Shown here: positions 1 through 6,310 of the stretch, piece after piece
Layout: each line of letters starts with the position of its first letter
How positions within the stretch are numbered: position 1 is the first letter of the stretch
Origin: JALZDI01 sp965653225
Lineage (GTDB): Bacteria > Actinomycetota > Actinomycetes > Propionibacteriales > Nocardioidaceae
Assembly (NCBI GenBank): GCA_965653225.1
Contig: CBFGZI010000154.1
Location: 1 to 8,169, forward strand
DNA: 8,169 nt
Direction of reading: 5' to 3'
Notes under the pieces: generated by a model
The model's database searches: none
What the model was told of the DNA's origin: nothing
The model's input: the letters and a program-made list of their open reading frames with translations, nothing else
Translations under genes and position numbers: made by a program

Positions 1-369
1 AACGCCCCCACCGGCGGCGCCACCGGCGGCTCCACCTCCGGCGGCACCGCCTCGGCTCGGGGCTCCAGCGGCTCTTCGGGCGGTGGCGGAGGCTCCACGG
101 GCGGCGGCTCCACAGGCGGAGGCAGCAGCAGTGGTGGCAGCTCGGGTGGCGGTGGCTCCACCGGTGGCGGAGGTGGCGGCACCGGCGGTGGCGGCACCAG
201 CCCCATCGGGTCGGCACCTTCTCCGAGCGCACCCCTTCCGGCACCCAGCCCGGACTCCGGAGGTACGGGCGGCACGGTCGACACCGTCAAGAAGCGTGTC
301 GGCGACACGACGGGCACGGTCACCAACAAGGCGGGCAGCACCGCGGGATCACTGCCGGGCACCGGCTAG
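1..369 (+). CDS. Gly/Ser/Thr-rich low-complexity protein, C-terminal part only
   Basis: This is the last 122 codons of a gene that begins outside the window; the frame is open from base 1 and ends at TAG 367-369. Residues 1-66 of the visible part are almost only Gly, Ser and Thr, in irregular GGGGS/GGST-type runs. A short Pro/Ser/Ala segment follows (about 67-85), and the last 35 residues form a more normal, mildly basic tail with VDTVKKRVGDTTGTV. The Gly/Ser stretch looks like a flexible linker or a surface-exposed disordered region. The protein ends in LPGTG directly before the stop, with no hydrophobic helix or basic tail after it, so this is not a working sortase signal. I do not recognise a family and the function is unknown. 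GGC/GGT repeats of this kind are prone to length change. The reading frame is supported by its position before a terminator-like hairpin and by the non-repetitive tail. Confidence 0.7.
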   Translation, partial: NAPTGGATGGSTSGGTASARGSSGSSGGGGGSTGGGSTGGGSSSGGSSGGGGSTGGGGGGTGGGGTSPIGSAPSPSAPLPAPSPDSGGTGGTVDTVKKRVGDTTGTVTNKAGSTAGSLPGTG

Positions 370-385
370 TCAGAGGAGCAAGCAG

Positions 386-418
386 CGAAGCGGCCTCCCC
401 GATGGGGAGGCCGCTTCG
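386..418. terminator. Perfect 15-bp hairpin between convergent genes, probable bidirectional terminator
   Basis: Bases 386-400 and 404-418 are exact reverse complements (CGAAGCGGCCTCCCC in the left arm) around a 3-nt loop, GAT. The hairpin lies 16 bases after the stop of the Gly/Ser-rich gene and 16 bases after the stop of the minus-strand oxidase gene. It can therefore end transcription from both sides. No T-run follows on either strand, so it is not a classical intrinsic terminator. Actinobacteria often use such U-less hairpins. Confidence 0.75.
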
Positions 419-434
419 ACGCCGACCAGCCGCC

Positions 435-2765
435 TCAGGTCGCCCGCAGCGCGGCGAGCACCTTGGCGGGCGTCATCGGCAGGTCACGCACGCGGGCTCC
501 CGTCGCGGCGAACACCGCGTTGGCGACAGCCGCGGGCGTGGGGACGATGGTCGGCTCACCGGCACCCCAGGCCGGTTCCTCCGGACGGTCGATGAGCACG
601 GTGTCGATCCGCGGGACCTCGCTGAACTTCAGGACGGTGTACTGCGGCGTCGGGTTGAACTGGCTCTGCTGCCACACCACGCTGGTCACGCCGCGGGTGT
701 CGAACTGCACCTCCTCGTGCAGCGCACGGCCGATGCCCTGGATGACGTTGCCCTCGATCTGGTTGCGCAGGCCGTCGGGGTTGACCACCAGCCCGCAGTC
801 GTGCGCGACGACGACCCGCTGCACGCGCACCACTCCGGTGGCGGTGTCGACGCCGACCTCGGCGTAGACCGCGGCGTAGGTGTACTGGGTCTCGTAGCGG
901 GCGAAGGCGATGCCGGCGCCGGTGCCGCTGCCGCCGGTGGGACGGCCGGCCCACACGTCGGAGAGTGCGCGCACCACCTCGGCGGCACGCGGGTCGTCGA
1001 GTGACCGCAGCCGCAGCTCGAGCGGGTCCTCGCCGGCGGCGTGCGCGAGCTCGTCGAGGAACGACTCGTTGGCGAACGTGTTGGAGACCCCGCCGAGGGA
1101 GCGCAGGGCCGTCGACCGCATGAACCGGTACCGCAACGGCGCGGCCGGCACCGGAGAGTTCGGGGCGGTCGTCTCGAAGGTGCGAACCAGGTGGGTCAGC
1201 AGCCGGTTGTTGGGGAACGCGTAGGTCACCGGTGCGTTGCGACCACCGGCGTCGCGTGCCGTGGGCGGCAGCGGTGCCGGCAGCGAGCCGGTGAGCTGTC
1301 CGGCGACCACGGTGCCCGGGCTGCCGTCCGGCCGTGTGTTGTGGGTCGGCGTGTACAGCAGGTGCTCCCATGCGACGACCTTGCCGTCGGTGATCCCGCC
1401 GCGCAGGTCGTGCGCCATCGCCGGTCCGAGCGGCTCCCAGCCGTGCTCGTCCTGCCTGGCCCACTGCACGCGTACCGGTCTGCCCACGGCCTTGGACATC
1501 AGCGCCGCATCGGCGGCGGCGTCGTCGGCGCCGTTGTGGCCGTAGCACCCCGCCCCCTCCTCGTAGACGACGCGCACCCCGGCTTCCGGCTGCCCGAGCA
1601 GGTTGGCGATCGTGGTGCGGAGCCGGTAGACGCTCTGCGTCGACGACCACACGGTCGTCCGGATGCCGGTCTGCGGGTCGGGCCGGTCACGGACGTCGAC
1701 GACCGAGCAGGACGGGCCCATCGCGGCGTGCATCTGGAACGGGCTGAAGTAGCCGGCCTGGTGGGTCACCGCCGCACCGGCGAGCCCGCTCTCCACGTCG
1801 CCGTCGTTGACCTCCTCGTCGGTTCCGTAGTGGTTGTCGGGATCGCGCAGTGCCTGCGGCAGTGACGCCTGGGGCACCAGCGGCTGCCCGTCCTGCCAGA
1901 CCACACGCACGCCGGTGCTGGGGTTGGCCGCCTGGATCGCGGCCCACTCGGTCTTGGCGACAACCCCGACGAAGTTGCCCTCCTGCACCAGGCGGACGAA
2001 CCCGGGAATGGCGCGTGCCCGCGCCAGCGAGTCGGGGTCCACCGAGCCGAAGGTGGCGTTGCGGCCGGAGGGCCGGACGACCCGGCCGTGCAGCATCCCC
2101 GGCACCGTGACGTCCTGGACGTAGGCGAACCGCGCCGTCAGCTTGCCCGGCAGCTCCGCACGCGGCACCGGCGTCCCGACCAGCTGGTAGTCGGCCGGGT
2201 CGGCGAGAGGCGCCGCGGGGTCGGCGGTCAGCACCTCGTCGGCGTCGGCCAGCAGGCGCGTGTACGACACGCTGCGTCCGGTGGCGGGGTCGGTGACCAC
2301 GCCGTCGCGCGCGGTCAGCCGGTCCCGCGGCGCGCCGAGGGACTTGGCGGCCAGGTCGAGCAGCGCCTGGAACGCGGTCGCCGCAGCCTGCCGGAGCTGC
2401 GGGCCGCCGTTCTGCAGCGACTTGCTTCCCGCCGTCGTGCCCTGGTCGGGGGTGACGAGCGTGTCGCCCTGCACGTACTCGAGGTTTGCGGAGGGGTAGT
2501 GCAGCTCCTCGAGCACGACCTGCGTCAGCGCCGTGCGCACGCCGGTGCCGAGCTCGACCTTGCCGCTGTGGATGGTGACGCGCTGCGGCGTGAGGACCAG
2601 CCAGGCCAGCGAGTCGGCGGACGCCTCCTCGTCGATGCGTACTCCGGGCAGACCGGCCGCGTTCGCGGTCGAGGTGCCCACGAGGCTCGAGCCGATGGTG
2701 AAGGAGACGGCCAGCGAGCCGGTGCCGAGCAGGAACCCACGTCGGCTGATCTCGTGCACGGTCAT
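435..2765 (-). CDS. Xanthine dehydrogenase family molybdopterin-binding subunit (IorB-like), Tat signal
   Basis: Catalytic subunit (776 aa) of a molybdenum hydroxylase, an enzyme class that uses water and a molybdopterin cofactor to oxidise aldehydes or N-heterocycles. The N-terminus has a twin-arginine signal (SRRGFLL, R8-R9), a hydrophobic stretch to about residue 30 and a likely cleavage site near ANAAG (36-38). The order is that of the IorB branch: an early segment with SGKVELGTGVRTALTQ (67-82), a hammerhead-like part with LHGRVVRP (225-232), then QMHAAMGPSC (344-353), GCYGHNGADDAAADA (406-420), AHDCG (654-658) and QIEGNVIQGIGRAL (669-682). The C-terminal GAGEP holds the expected catalytic Glu, E737. 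IorB proteins are of similar size. The ATG is chosen because it overlaps the stop of the small-subunit gene (ATGA) and opens directly on the Tat signal; the frame stays open far upstream only as a shadow over the small subunit. Substrate cannot be told from sequence; isoquinoline is only the namesake. Confidence 0.92.
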   Translation of the reverse strand: MTVHEISRRGFLLGTGSLAVSFTIGSSLVGTSTANAAGLPGVRIDEEASADSLAWLVLTPQRVTIHSGKVELGTGVRTALTQVVLEELHYPSANLEYVQGDTLVTPDQGTTAGSKSLQNGGPQLRQAAATAFQALLDLAAKSLGAPRDRLTARDGVVTDPATGRSVSYTRLLADADEVLTADPAAPLADPADYQLVGTPVPRAELPGKLTARFAYVQDVTVPGMLHGRVVRPSGRNATFGSVDPDSLARARAIPGFVRLVQEGNFVGVVAKTEWAAIQAANPSTGVRVVWQDGQPLVPQASLPQALRDPDNHYGTDEEVNDGDVESGLAGAAVTHQAGYFSPFQMHAAMGPSCSVVDVRDRPDPQTGIRTTVWSSTQSVYRLRTTIANLLGQPEAGVRVVYEEGAGCYGHNGADDAAADAALMSKAVGRPVRVQWARQDEHGWEPLGPAMAHDLRGGITDGKVVAWEHLLYTPTHNTRPDGSPGTVVAGQLTGSLPAPLPPTARDAGGRNAPVTYAFPNNRLLTHLVRTFETTAPNSPVPAAPLRYRFMRSTALRSLGGVSNTFANESFLDELAHAAGEDPLELRLRSLDDPRAAEVVRALSDVWAGRPTGGSGTGAGIAFARYETQYTYAAVYAEVGVDTATGVVRVQRVVVAHDCGLVVNPDGLRNQIEGNVIQGIGRALHEEVQFDTRGVTSVVWQQSQFNPTPQYTVLKFSEVPRIDTVLIDRPEEPAWGAGEPTIVPTPAAVANAVFAATGARVRDLPMTPAKVLAALRAT

Positions 2766-3286
2766 CGGAGCACCGCCTCGGCGGCCTGGCGGACGGCGCG
2801 CAGCATGCGGGCATGTGCGCCGCATCGGCATATGTAGTTGCGGGTGGAGCCGGGTGCCTCTCCGGAGAGGAAGGCGGCGATCTCCTCCTCGGTCGGCACC
2901 GCGGTGTTGCCGTCGGCCTTGCGCTGCTGCAGCCACCCGTAGGCGCCCAAGAGGATGCCGTTGACGCAGTAGGAGCACTGGCCGGCCTGCTGGTCGATGA
3001 AGGCCGCCTGCATCGGGTGCGGCCGGCTCGCCGTGCCCAGCCCGTCGAGCGTGGTGACCGCCGCGCCCTCGGGAACGGTGCGCAGCGGTGTCACGCACGA
3101 GCGCCTGGTCTCGCCGTCGACGAGAACGGTGCACGCCCCGCACTGCGACACCCCGCAGCCGAACTTCGGTCCGACCTGGTTCAGCCGGTCGCGCAGCACG
3201 TACAGCAGCTGCTCGCCGTCGTCGTCGACCGTCACGGTGCGGCTCTGGCCGTTCAGGTTCAGGGTTCGGGTCAGCGGTGTCGCCAC
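2762..3286 (-). CDS. [2Fe-2S] electron-transfer subunit of molybdenum hydroxylase (IorA-like)
   Basis: Small subunit (174 aa) that passes electrons from the molybdenum centre out of the enzyme. The N-terminal plant-ferredoxin-like domain carries C44-x4-C49-x2-C52 and C64 (FGCGVSQCGACTV). The C-terminal four-helix domain carries QCSYC (C104, C107) and YICRCGAH (C153, C155) for the second cluster. Q103 is at the place where this family has a Gln that contacts the pterin cofactor. Both clusters look intact, and 174 aa is slightly long for IorA-like proteins. The start is GTG at 3286-3284 with a strong GAGGAG (plus-strand CTCCTC 3295-3300) 8 nt upstream. Its TGA overlaps the ATG of the catalytic subunit gene by 4 bases, so translation is probably coupled and the subunits made in equal amounts. 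It has no signal peptide, so if the enzyme acts outside the membrane this subunit must leave bound to its Tat-bearing partner. Confidence 0.93.
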   Translation of the reverse strand: MATPLTRTLNLNGQSRTVTVDDDGEQLLYVLRDRLNQVGPKFGCGVSQCGACTVLVDGETRRSCVTPLRTVPEGAAVTTLDGLGTASRPHPMQAAFIDQQAGQCSYCVNGILLGAYGWLQQRKADGNTAVPTEEEIAAFLSGEAPGSTRNYICRCGAHARMLRAVRQAAEAVLR

Positions 3287-3294
3287 GGTCCGGG

Positions 3295-3300
3295 CTCCTC
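3295..3300 (-). promoter_or_regulatory. Ribosome binding site deciding the GTG start of the [2Fe-2S] subunit gene
   Basis: On the minus strand the sequence reads GAGGAG, then 8 nt, then GTG. No ATG occurs nearby at the right place, so this site fixes the non-ATG start. Confidence 0.75.
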
Positions 3301-3341
3301 AGGGGTCGGCGAAAACGTGCCTGCCCCGACCAGGTGGTCAA

Positions 3342-3390
3342 ACATTAAAGCGTTTACCCGCTAGTCAGGAAAGTAAAGGTTTCGTAAAGT
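3342..3390. promoter_or_regulatory. AT-rich divergent promoter/operator region with GTAAAG repeats
   Basis: This lies in the 200-bp gap between the divergent oxidase operon and VOC protein 1 gene, and is much more AT-rich than its surroundings. It holds GTAAAG at 3373-3378 and 3384-3389 (same orientation, 11 bp apart, about one helical turn) and the related inverted element GTTTAC at 3352-3357. It also holds a short dyad, TAAA-GCG-TTTA, at 3346-3356. Candidate -10 hexamers of the TANNNT type are TAATGT on the minus strand (3342-3347) for the oxidase operon and TAAAGT on the plus strand (3385-3390) for the VOC gene; neither has a clear -35. Repeats on one helical face suggest a regulator site, but the regulator is unknown. 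Confidence 0.4.
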
Positions 3391-3486
3391 AAGCCGCGGC
3401 CAGGGCCTCCGGTCCGGGATCGGCACCCGGCGGGGGAGCCGTCTGCCAGAGTGGCAGGACTTGGCGTGAAACGGGAGGGAACCACC

Positions 3487-3903
3487 ATGGACTGGAAGCT
3501 CGAGGTCGTCGTCGTACCCGTGACCGATGTGGACCGCTCCCGGGAGTTCTACGTCGACCGGCTCGGGTTCACGTTGGACACCGACTACTCCGCCGGCGAC
3601 GACTTCCGGGTCATCCAGGTAACGCCGCCGGGGTCGGCCTGCTCGATCGTGTTCGGCAAGGGGATGGGCGACGGCGAGCCGGGCTCGGTGAAGGGCAACC
3701 ACCTCGTCGTGGAGGACATCGAGGCCGCGCACGAGCACCTGGAGAAGGCGGGCGTTGACAACACCGGCCCGCAGCACTTCGAGGCGGGCGCGATGCGACC
3801 GGGCCCCGAGCCGGAGCGCCAGGACTACGGCTCGTTCATCTTCTTCTCCGACCCCGACGGCAACACCTGGGCCGTGCAGGAGGTCCGCAAGCACGCGCGC
3901 TGA
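3487..3903 (+). CDS. VOC family (glyoxalase/bleomycin-resistance fold) protein 1
   Basis: Small cytosolic protein (138 aa) of the vicinal oxygen chelate superfamily, whose members bind a metal or small molecules in a paired beta-alpha-beta-beta-beta fold. The first module starts with LEVVVVPVTDVDRSREFYVDRLGF (residues 5-28). The second has NHLVVEDIEAAHEHL (71-85) and ends in SDPDGNTWAVQEV (121-133), the usual signature. H72 and E132 are at typical ligand places, but the first strand has no His, so metal binding is uncertain. Many such proteins annotated as glyoxalases have no proven activity. The ATG at 3487 is chosen over upstream in-frame GTG codons because GGGAGGG (3473-3479) stands 7 nt before it and the domain starts directly. 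The gene is divergent from the molybdenum hydroxylase operon, so the two may share control; a link in function is only inferred. It could also be a binding or resistance protein. Confidence 0.88.
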   Translation: MDWKLEVVVVPVTDVDRSREFYVDRLGFTLDTDYSAGDDFRVIQVTPPGSACSIVFGKGMGDGEPGSVKGNHLVVEDIEAAHEHLEKAGVDNTGPQHFEAGAMRPGPEPERQDYGSFIFFSDPDGNTWAVQEVRKHAR

Positions 3904-3933
3904 GCCCAGTACGTCCGGCGCAGTACGTCGAGG

Positions 3934-3953
3934 GTCGTAGGGAGGGTTACGAC
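3934..3953. promoter_or_regulatory. Inverted repeat GTCGTA-N8-TACGAC, possible operator
   Basis: Perfect 6-bp half-sites (3934-3939 and 3948-3953) about 60 bases upstream of the membrane protein gene. Just before it, CAGTACGTC occurs twice (3907-3915 and 3921-3929). The arrangement would suit a dimeric repressor, but 6-bp dyads also arise by chance and no partner regulator is adjacent. Confidence 0.25.
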
Positions 3954-3983
3954 GAACGACGGACGACGCCGTCACCCCCGACG

Positions 3984-4021
3984 CGTCACCGTGGTCGACG
4001 AGAGAGGAGACCACGATGACG
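3984..4021 (+). promoter_or_regulatory. Hairpin enclosing the ribosome site and start codon of the membrane protein gene
   Basis: Bases 3984-3996 pair with 4009-4021 in 12 Watson-Crick pairs with one C-A mismatch, which falls on the A of the ATG (4016). The 12-nt loop (3997-4008) contains most of the AGGAG ribosome site (4005-4009). The rest of the start codon and the next bases sit in the 3' arm. In the transcript this could limit ribosome access and so regulate translation. In GC-rich DNA some pairing is expected, so function is inference. Confidence 0.4.
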
Positions 4022-4606
4022 ACCACACGCACCCAGCCCTCGGCCCAGCCTCCGGCCCCACCGTCGGCACAGCGCTCGAGCGGGCCAACCGCGGCCGCGG
4101 CGCAGGCGCGTCCGTGGCGGCTGCGCGGCCGCACCCGCAAGATCCTCCTGGTGCTGCACATCGCCTCGGCCGGCATCTGGCTCGGCATCGACGTGGTGAT
4201 GGGCGTGCTGGTGTTCACCGCATTGTTCACCGGCTCGGACAGCACCAAGGCGCTGTGCTACCAGGCGCTGCAGCTGTTCGCGGTGTGGCCGCTGCTGACC
4301 GCCGGGCTGGTCTGCCTGGCCACCGGCGTCCTGCTTGGCCTGGGCAGCAAGTACGGCCTGGTCCGCTACTGGTGGGTGGCGGTCAAGCTGGTGCTCAACA
4401 TCGTGCTGTCCGGCCTGGTGCTGGTCGCGCTGCGCCCAGCGGTCATCGACGCCGCCGCCCGGGCCGGCGACTTCCTGGCCGGCGGTGCACCGGATCTGGG
4501 CGTCGGCGACCTGATCTTCCCACCCGTGGTCTCCACCAGCGCGCTGGTGTTCGCGGCGGTGCTGTCGGTGTTCAAGCCGTGGGGCCGGGTACGCGACCGG
4601 CGCTGA
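4016..4606 (+). CDS. Four-helix integral membrane protein of unknown function (DUF2269-like, tentative)
   Basis: A 196-aa protein. Residues 1-40 are a Pro/Ala/Ser/Gln-rich disordered tail ending in a basic stretch (RPWRLRGRTRK), which would stay on the inside. Four hydrophobic segments follow, at about 43-71, 82-109, 117-139 and 168-186, and the protein ends in a basic RVRDRR. The first helix has LHIASAGIWLGIDVVMG; the HI..AGIWLG pattern and the four-helix plan resemble the DUF2269 group of small membrane proteins, but I hold that loosely. No catalytic motif or heme-ligand pair is clear (one His, H48, in helix 1). The ATG at 4016 has AGGAG 6 nt upstream (4005-4009). The gene follows VOC protein 1 in the same direction after 112 bases that contain an inverted repeat, so it may have its own promoter. 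Location: cytoplasmic membrane; role unknown. Confidence 0.8.
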   Translation: MTTTRTQPSAQPPAPPSAQRSSGPTAAAAQARPWRLRGRTRKILLVLHIASAGIWLGIDVVMGVLVFTALFTGSDSTKALCYQALQLFAVWPLLTAGLVCLATGVLLGLGSKYGLVRYWWVAVKLVLNIVLSGLVLVALRPAVIDAAARAGDFLAGGAPDLGVGDLIFPPVVSTSALVFAAVLSVFKPWGRVRDRR

Positions 4607-4621
4607 TCCCCTGTGCTTACG

Positions 4622-4661
4622 GGCGCTGACCGGCGCTGACCGGCGCTGACCGGCGTTGACC
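4622..4661. repeat. Four tandem copies of a 10-bp unit GGCGCTGACC
   Basis: Units at 4622-4631, 4632-4641 and 4642-4651 are identical; the fourth (4652-4661) is GGCGTTGACC. A related copy, GGCGCTGATC, lies at 4599-4608 and covers the stop codon of the membrane protein gene (GACCGGCGCTGA encodes Asp-Arg-Arg-stop). The array looks like replication slippage of the gene end. The changed fourth unit creates TTGACC at 4656-4661, which resembles a -35 element. Confidence 0.85.
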
Positions 4662-4695
4662 TGGGCCGATCTGGGCTGGGCCGGGTTGTCGAAGA

Positions 4696-4739
4696 CGCGG
4701 CACCCCGCCGGGCTCTGCGTGACCTGGCGGGGTGCTGCG
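4696..4739 (+). terminator. Strong hairpin between membrane protein and hydrolase genes (terminator or leader structure)
   Basis: Bases 4696-4709 pair with 4726-4739 (14 pairs, one G-T; the inner 10 pairs GCACCCCGCC/GGCGGGGTGC are perfect) around a 16-nt loop. A short TTT follows at 4743-4745. It is 89 bases after the membrane protein stop and ends only 14 bases before the hydrolase ATG. It is most simply the terminator of the upstream gene, but it could also be part of the hydrolase leader. Confidence 0.5.
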
Positions 4740-4753
4740 GCGTTTAACGCTGC

Positions 4754-6280
4754 ATGAAGACGCGCGTCCTCGCCCTGTGCCTGCTCGTCGTCACGGCCTT
4801 CGCGCCCGGGCTGACGGCCGCCCCATCGACGGCCGCACAGGCGACGGCCACCGATGTGTGCATCCCGAGCGTGCCGGAGACCGACCCGCTCGAGCCCGGC
4901 CCGGTGAACATCTGCATGACGGTGTTCAAGCCGGCGTCGGCGTCGGCGGCCAACCCGGTGCCGATGGTGCTGCACAGCCACGGCTGGGGCGGTAGCCGCA
5001 CCCGCACGCCCGAGTCGTTCCAGGACCTGCTCGACGCGGGGTTCGGGGTGATCAGCTTCGACCAGCGCGGCTTCGGGGAGAGCGGCGGTAAGGCGCACGT
5101 CGAGGACCCCGCCTTCGAAGGCCAGGACGTCATCAACATCGAGGACTATGTCGCGAGCCTCGACTGGGTACAGCACCAGTCGCCCAACGACCCTGTGCTG
5201 GGCGCGATCGGCGGGTCGTACGGGGGCGGCTACCAGTTCGTCGGCGCGTTCACCGAGATGATGGAGACCGGTACCACCCGCTTCGACGCGCTGGTCCCGG
5301 AGATCACCTGGTACTCCCTGAACGAGAGCCTGGCCCCCGACAAGGTCGTGCGCACCGCCTGGGTGTCGGCGCTGTACGCCGCCGGCGCTGACGCCCACAC
5401 CTCCACCGTGCACGAGGGGTTCGCCGAGGGCGTGGCCACGGGCCAGTGGCCGCAGTCGATGGAGGACTTCTTCGCCGACAACGGCCCGGCCTTCCACGTG
5501 GCCGCCGGTCGTCGGCTCGACATCCCCGTGCTGTTCCGCCAGGGCATCAGCGACAACCTGTTCCCGCTCGACCAGGGGCTGAAGAACTACGACCGGGCCC
5601 TGACGCCGCAGGCGCGCAGCAACAGCATCTTCGTCGGCTACAACGGCGGGCACGCGCTGCCCGAGGCGGTGCCGCCGGGCTACGCCGTCGACGGCGACGC
5701 GTGCTCGGGCACCCTGGGCGGGCCGTCGGTCACCGACTTCAACAGCCTGCGGCTGCAGTTCCTGAAGGAGAACCTCATGGGCGCTCCGCGCGAGCTGCAC
5801 GGGCAGGGTCTCTACCACCTGATGACCGCCGACGGTAACTGCCTGACCGTCGACTCGGTCCAGCCCAACACGTCCTTCGACCTCGGCCAACAGATCGTCA
5901 CAACGACCGGTGCCGGAGCGCCGCAGGCGGTCAAGATCGCCGACGGCCCGATCACGGTCGCGGGCACGTCGTACGTGGACGCGCTGGTGTCCTCGCTCGG
6001 GCCCGACAGCCGGGCGTTCTTCGGGCTCAGCGTCGGGACGTCGCCGGCCGACGCGAAGGTGGTGCAGAACAACGTGCTGCCGCACCGTGAGCCGAGCCTC
6101 AACACCAACGGCACGCAGCGCACCATCGAGCTGCCCTCGGTGGCGGTCGAGGTGCCGGCGGGCAAGTCGCTGTTCCTCACCGTCAGCCCCGAGTCGGACA
6201 TGTTCGGCGGTCACGGCAGCCGCACCCCGAGCGGGATGGTCCTCGACCACCCCGTGGTGCGCCTGCCCGTCGTGCACTAG
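4754..6280 (+). CDS. Secreted alpha/beta hydrolase, CocE/X-Pro dipeptidyl-peptidase (S15)-like
   Basis: A 508-aa exported serine hydrolase. Residues 1 to about 22-30 form a Sec signal peptide: KTR, a hydrophobic core, then Ala-rich cleavage candidates. The alpha/beta domain shows the oxyanion region HSHGWGG (74-80), FDQRGFGESGG (102-112), the nucleophile elbow GGSYGGG with S155, then probable acid D267 (GISDNLF) and H300 (GGHALPE), in correct order for a catalytic triad. From about residue 365 a beta-rich C-terminal part resembles the jelly-roll domain that CocE/PepX-type enzymes carry. The mature protein has four Cys (36, 54, 317, 363), which could form two disulfides outside the cell. This fits an esterase, acylase or Xaa-Pro peptidase; the substrate cannot be told. 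The ATG is chosen for the signal peptide that follows at once, although no Shine-Dalgarno sequence precedes it and a strong hairpin ends 14 bases upstream. No operon partner; the AraC gene converges on its 3' end, 30 bases away. Confidence 0.88.
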   Translation: MKTRVLALCLLVVTAFAPGLTAAPSTAAQATATDVCIPSVPETDPLEPGPVNICMTVFKPASASAANPVPMVLHSHGWGGSRTRTPESFQDLLDAGFGVISFDQRGFGESGGKAHVEDPAFEGQDVINIEDYVASLDWVQHQSPNDPVLGAIGGSYGGGYQFVGAFTEMMETGTTRFDALVPEITWYSLNESLAPDKVVRTAWVSALYAAGADAHTSTVHEGFAEGVATGQWPQSMEDFFADNGPAFHVAAGRRLDIPVLFRQGISDNLFPLDQGLKNYDRALTPQARSNSIFVGYNGGHALPEAVPPGYAVDGDACSGTLGGPSVTDFNSLRLQFLKENLMGAPRELHGQGLYHLMTADGNCLTVDSVQPNTSFDLGQQIVTTTGAGAPQAVKIADGPITVAGTSYVDALVSSLGPDSRAFFGLSVGTSPADAKVVQNNVLPHREPSLNTNGTQRTIELPSVAVEVPAGKSLFLTVSPESDMFGGHGSRTPSGMVLDHPVVRLPVVH

Positions 6281-6310
6281 ACGGCTGTGCGGGGCCGGTC
6301 CGCGAACGGT

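Noticed and set aside
1..200. Gly/Ser-rich GGC repeats as a CRISPR or regular DNA repeat array
   Set aside because: Unit lengths are irregular, there are no spacers, and the pattern is explained by coding of a low-complexity Gly/Ser/Thr segment in one open frame.
353..369. LPGTG at the C-terminus of the Gly/Ser-rich protein as a sortase anchor
   Set aside because: The stop codon follows at once; the hydrophobic segment and basic tail that a sorting signal needs are missing.
2766..3341. N-terminal extension of the catalytic subunit through the small-subunit gene (a fused protein)
   Set aside because: The extension is an out-of-frame shadow, Arg-rich and without motifs; the ATGA overlap and the Tat signal at 2765 give a clean separate start.
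3986..6277. Very long open frame on the minus strand opposite the membrane protein and hydrolase genes
   Set aside because: Its translation is Arg/His/Val/Gln-rich without any recognisable domain and it mirrors well-supported genes; such antisense frames are a by-product of high GC at third positions.
6281..6310. Hairpin terminator between the convergent hydrolase and AraC genes
   Set aside because: Only 3-4 bp GC pairings (for example CCG-CGAA-CGG) are possible in these 30 bases; no stem worth calling.
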